From NCBI GenBank assembly GCA_034664005.1, contig JAXDIL010000055.1, positions 1 through 15,110 of the forward strand: 15,110 nucleotides of DNA. The letters run 5' to 3'. Below the pieces are notes generated by a model. It was not told the DNA's origin, did not search any database, and worked only from the letters and a program-made list of their open reading frames with translations. The translations under genes and the position numbers were made by a program. This stretch comes from JACVRW01 sp034664005. Its GTDB lineage: Bacteria > Actinomycetota > Thermoleophilia > Solirubrobacterales > Thermoleophilaceae. Shown here one piece after another: positions 13,009 to 15,110 of the stretch; positions within the stretch are counted from its first letter, which is position 1; each line of letters opens with the position of its first letter.

Positions 13009-13644
13009 GTGACGGTCGGCGGCATCGTTCCCGCCGGCGGCAGCGGCGAACGCCATGGTGCCGCTCGGGCCAAGGCGTTCGTCGTTTGTGCCGGCCGGCC
13101 GCTTCTGGAGTGGAGCCTCGAGGTGCTCCGCTCCGTCTGCGACCGGGTGGTCGTCGCGGCGCCGGAGGGCTGGGACGAGGAGCCCGACTTCGTGCGCGGC
13201 GGCGAGTCGCGCTCGGCCTCGGTCCGGAACGCGCTGGCCGCGGCGCCCGAGGCGACCGTCGCGGTGGTGCACGACGCGGCTCGTCCGCTCGTATCGCGCG
13301 AGCTGGTGGAGCGCTGCATCGCGGCGCTCGAGCCCGGGATCGACGGCGCCATCGCCGCGGTGCCGATGACCGACACCGTGAAGGAGGCGGCCTCGGACCG
13401 GCGCGTGGTGCGCACGCTCGACCGCTCGGCGCTGTGGTCGATCCAGACGCCGCAGGTCTTCCGCGCGGACGTGCTGCGGCGCGCGCTCGAGCGCGACGCC
13501 GTGGCGCTCGCCGCCGCCACCGACGACGCCGCGCTCGTGGAGGAGCTCGGCGGGACCGTCCGGGTGGTGGAGTCGTTCCCGGAGAACATCAAGGTGACGA
13601 AGAAGCACGACCTGCGGATCGTCGAGGCACTGCTTGCTGACTGA
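13009..13644 (+). CDS. ispD: 2-C-methyl-D-erythritol 4-phosphate cytidylyltransferase
   Basis: A 211-residue IspD, which transfers CMP from CTP to methylerythritol phosphate in the MEP isoprenoid pathway. The nucleotide loop PAGGSGERHGAARAKAF (8-24) keeps the key arginine (R15) and lysine (K22), although the usual PKQ triplet reads AKA. Other family motifs are VHDAARPLV (87-95), MTDTVKE (120-126), QTPQVFR (146-152), TDDAALVEELG (171-181) and ENIKVTKKHDL (192-202). GTG at 13009 gives the usual short lead-in before the first strand; GTG at 12976 is possible, adding 11 residues, and neither has a Shine-Dalgarno. The stop overlaps the start of the PHP gene by 11 nt, and ispF follows that, so two steps of the same pathway share one transcript. 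Confidence 0.95.
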   Translation: MTVGGIVPAGGSGERHGAARAKAFVVCAGRPLLEWSLEVLRSVCDRVVVAAPEGWDEEPDFVRGGESRSASVRNALAAAPEATVAVVHDAARPLVSRELVERCIAALEPGIDGAIAAVPMTDTVKEAASDRRVVRTLDRSALWSIQTPQVFRADVLRRALERDAVALAAATDDAALVEELGGTVRVVESFPENIKVTKKHDLRIVEALLAD

Positions 13645-14473
13645 CTACCACGTGCACCTCCGGCCCGACGAGGAGGGGAGCACCGCCGAGCGCTTCTTCA
13701 CGCCGGCGAACGTGGAGCGCTACCGCGAGGCCGCTGGCGAGCGCGGGATCGAGGAGCTCGGCGTCGCCGAGCACATCCACCGCTTCGTGCAGTCGCTCGA
13801 CATCTGGCAGCACCCCTGGTACCGCCACTGGGCGACCGACGACATGGACGAGTACTGCGAGTTCGTCCGTGCGGAGGGCCTCAGGCTCGGCATCGAGGCG
13901 GATTTCCTTCCCGGCCGCGAGGACCGCGTGGCGAACGTGCTCGACGGCCGCCCCTGGGACTACGTCGTAGGGTCCGTGCACTTCATGGGTGAGGACGCGC
14001 TCGACCTGCGTGGCGAGCCCGACTGGGAGGCCTGGGACATCTGGCGCAGCGGCGATCCTGAGAAGGTCTGGTCGCGCTACTTCGAGACGCTCGGCGAGGC
14101 CGCGCGCACGGACATGTTCGACATCCTGGCTCACCCCGATCTCGTGAAGGTGTTCGGCTCCCAGGTCCCCGTCCCGGAAGGCGACCTGCGCCGCTTCTAC
14201 GAGCGCGCGATGGACGGCATCGCGGAGAGCGACGTGGCGATCGAGGTCTCCACCGCGGGCCTGCGCAAACCGGTGGGGGAGATCTACCCGGCGGCGCCCT
14301 TCCTCGAGATGTGCCTGGACGCGGGCCGGCCGGTGGCGCTGTCGAGCGACGCGCACACGCCCGAGCAGCTCGGCTACGAGTACGAGCGCGCCGTGGAGTG
14401 GCTCGACGGGCTGGGCGTGCGCGAGCTCGCCGTGTTCGAGGGACGCGCGCGGCGGCTGGAGCCGATCGGATGA
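13634..14473 (+). CDS. PHP-domain phosphoesterase, histidinol-phosphatase (HisJ)-like
   Basis: A 279-residue metal-dependent phosphoesterase of the PHP superfamily. Candidate metal ligands are all visible: H6 and H8 in DYHVHL, H47 in AEHIH, E89 in GIEADF, H116 in GSVHF, H167 in LAHPDL, and D239/H241 in SSDAHTP. Spacing and the segments GSVHFMGE and FDILAHPDLVKVFG are closest to HisJ-type histidinol-phosphate phosphatases (histidine synthesis), but no other his gene is nearby and PHP proteins have varied substrates, so the substrate is uncertain. TTG at 13634 is chosen because GAGG lies 6 nt upstream and the DYHVHL strand must be at the N-terminus; CTG at 13637 is an alternative. It overlaps the ispD end by 11 nt and the ispF start by 4 nt (ATGA), so translation of all three is coupled. 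Confidence 0.88.
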   Translation: MLTDYHVHLRPDEEGSTAERFFTPANVERYREAAGERGIEELGVAEHIHRFVQSLDIWQHPWYRHWATDDMDEYCEFVRAEGLRLGIEADFLPGREDRVANVLDGRPWDYVVGSVHFMGEDALDLRGEPDWEAWDIWRSGDPEKVWSRYFETLGEAARTDMFDILAHPDLVKVFGSQVPVPEGDLRRFYERAMDGIAESDVAIEVSTAGLRKPVGEIYPAAPFLEMCLDAGRPVALSSDAHTPEQLGYEYERAVEWLDGLGVRELAVFEGRARRLEPIG

Positions 14474-14958
14474 GGGCCGGCATCGGCTTCGACACCCACC
14501 GCCTCGAGGCCGGGCGCCGGCTGGTGCTCGGCGGCGTCGAGATCGAGGACGCCGAGCTCGGTCTGGCCGGCCACAGCGACGCCGATGTCCTGACGCACGC
14601 GGTCATCGACGCCCTCCTGGGCGCCGCCGGCCTCGGCGACATCGGCCAGCACTTCCCGGACACGGACGAGCGCTGGCGCGACGCGAACTCCCTGGACCTC
14701 CTGCGCGGCGCGGGGTCACTACTCAGCGAAGCCGGCTACGCGATCAGCAATATCGACGCAACGGTCGCCTGCGAAGCGCCAAAGCTGAGCCCATTGCGTG
14801 ACGAGATGCGCATGCGCCTGGCGGCCGCGGCGGGAGTCGAGCCGGACGCTGTGAACGTCAAGTTCACGACCGGCGAGCGAATGGGCTTCGTGGGCCGCGG
14901 CGAGGGAATAGCCGCGCTGGCGATCGCGACGGTCGTTGCCCGTAGCTCTGCTGGATAG
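14470..14958 (+). CDS. ispF: 2-C-methyl-D-erythritol 2,4-cyclodiphosphate synthase
   Basis: A 162-residue, full-length IspF, the MEP-pathway enzyme that cyclises the CDP-methylerythritol phosphate derivative with loss of CMP; it works as a trimer. Metal ligands are D8 and H10 (GFDTHRL; the usual residue between them is V rather than T) and H35 in GLAGHSDADV. FPDTDERW (62-69) and the C-terminal KFTTGERMGFVGRGEGIAALA (131-151) are family signatures. ATG at 14470 overlaps the PHP stop as ATGA with GGAG 8 nt upstream. It converges on a minus-strand gene whose stop is only 9 nt beyond its own, leaving no room for a separate terminator. Confidence 0.97.
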   Translation: MRAGIGFDTHRLEAGRRLVLGGVEIEDAELGLAGHSDADVLTHAVIDALLGAAGLGDIGQHFPDTDERWRDANSLDLLRGAGSLLSEAGYAISNIDATVACEAPKLSPLRDEMRMRLAAAAGVEPDAVNVKFTTGERMGFVGRGEGIAALAIATVVARSSAG

Positions 14959-14967
14959 AGCGTCGGT

Positions 14968-15110
14968 CTACGGCGCGTCGCGCAGCGCCAGCATTCCGCC
15001 GGTCACGCCCAGGTAGGCGGTGCCGGTCGGGCCGATCGCCAGGCCTGCGTAGTTGTTGTTGAAGCCCAGGCCGTTGCCGGCGTAGACCTTGAAGGCGGTC
15101 TGGCCGGTGC
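14968..15110 (-). CDS. C-terminal fragment of a probable repeat/beta-propeller-type protein (partial, 5' end outside window)
   Basis: Only the last 46 residues are present, ending ...GPTGTAYLGVTGGMLALRDAP. The glycine- and asparagine-rich, strand-like pattern (FKVYAGNGLGFNNNYAGLAIGPTGTAYLGVTGGMLAL) resembles a closing blade of a PQQ-like or similar beta-propeller, often an exported protein. That is inference from a short tail. It converges with ispF, with 9 nt between the stops. Confidence 0.6.
   Translation of the reverse strand, partial: TGQTAFKVYAGNGLGFNNNYAGLAIGPTGTAYLGVTGGMLALRDAP

Noticed and set aside
13009..13074. IspD inactive because PKQ reads AKA
   Set aside because: The arginine and lysine of the nucleotide loop and all downstream motifs are present, so this is probably normal lineage variation.

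Overview
The window is very GC-rich (roughly 70% or more by eye), densely packed, and fully chromosomal in character. I see no rRNA, tRNA, insertion sequence, integrase or CRISPR array. A CarD regulator, a radA-disA pair, ispD/ispF, a DnaQ-GIY-YIG fusion and many GTG starts together suggest a high-GC actinobacterium. My best guess is the Thermoleophilia/Solirubrobacterales lineage; that placement is inference from gene style, not a measured phylogeny.

Left part (1-6852, minus strand). A tightly packed gene run reads leftwards: a small unknown protein, a MobA-MoaD fusion (molybdenum cofactor guanylylation plus sulfur carrier), a PabB-PabC fusion (4-aminobenzoate synthesis for folate), an aldehyde ferredoxin oxidoreductase (AOR) family tungsten/molybdenum enzyme, and the N-terminal 521 residues of a NuoG-like formate dehydrogenase that runs off the window edge. 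Gaps are 14, 4, -4 and 19 nt. The run looks like a cofactor-plus-enzyme cluster for pterin-dependent formate/aldehyde/carboxylate redox chemistry, with a folate gene embedded in it.

Middle part (6851-9100). Diverging from the first cluster is a two-gene unit, a CDGSH iron-sulfur protein followed by a SRPBCC-fold protein. It collides tail-to-tail, with an 86-bp coding overlap, with a minus-strand DEDDh exonuclease/GIY-YIG (UvrC-like) fusion protein.

Right part (9197-14958, plus strand). Genome-maintenance and housekeeping genes run radA, a membrane-anchored unknown, disA (c-di-AMP synthase), carD, ispD, a PHP phosphoesterase (HisJ-like) and ispF. The last three overlap or nearly overlap. The radA-disA and carD-ispD-ispF blocks match neighbourhoods known from Gram-positive bacteria. 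The window ends with the C-terminus of a convergent minus-strand gene, probably a repeat/propeller-type protein.

Four start codons without a Shine-Dalgarno (mobA-moaD, radA, disA, fdhA) are each preceded at 6-7 nt by TANNNT, which points to leaderless transcripts. The carD start is unusual: its strong Shine-Dalgarno is positioned for an ATC codon. No gene-free stretch longer than 300 bases exists here.
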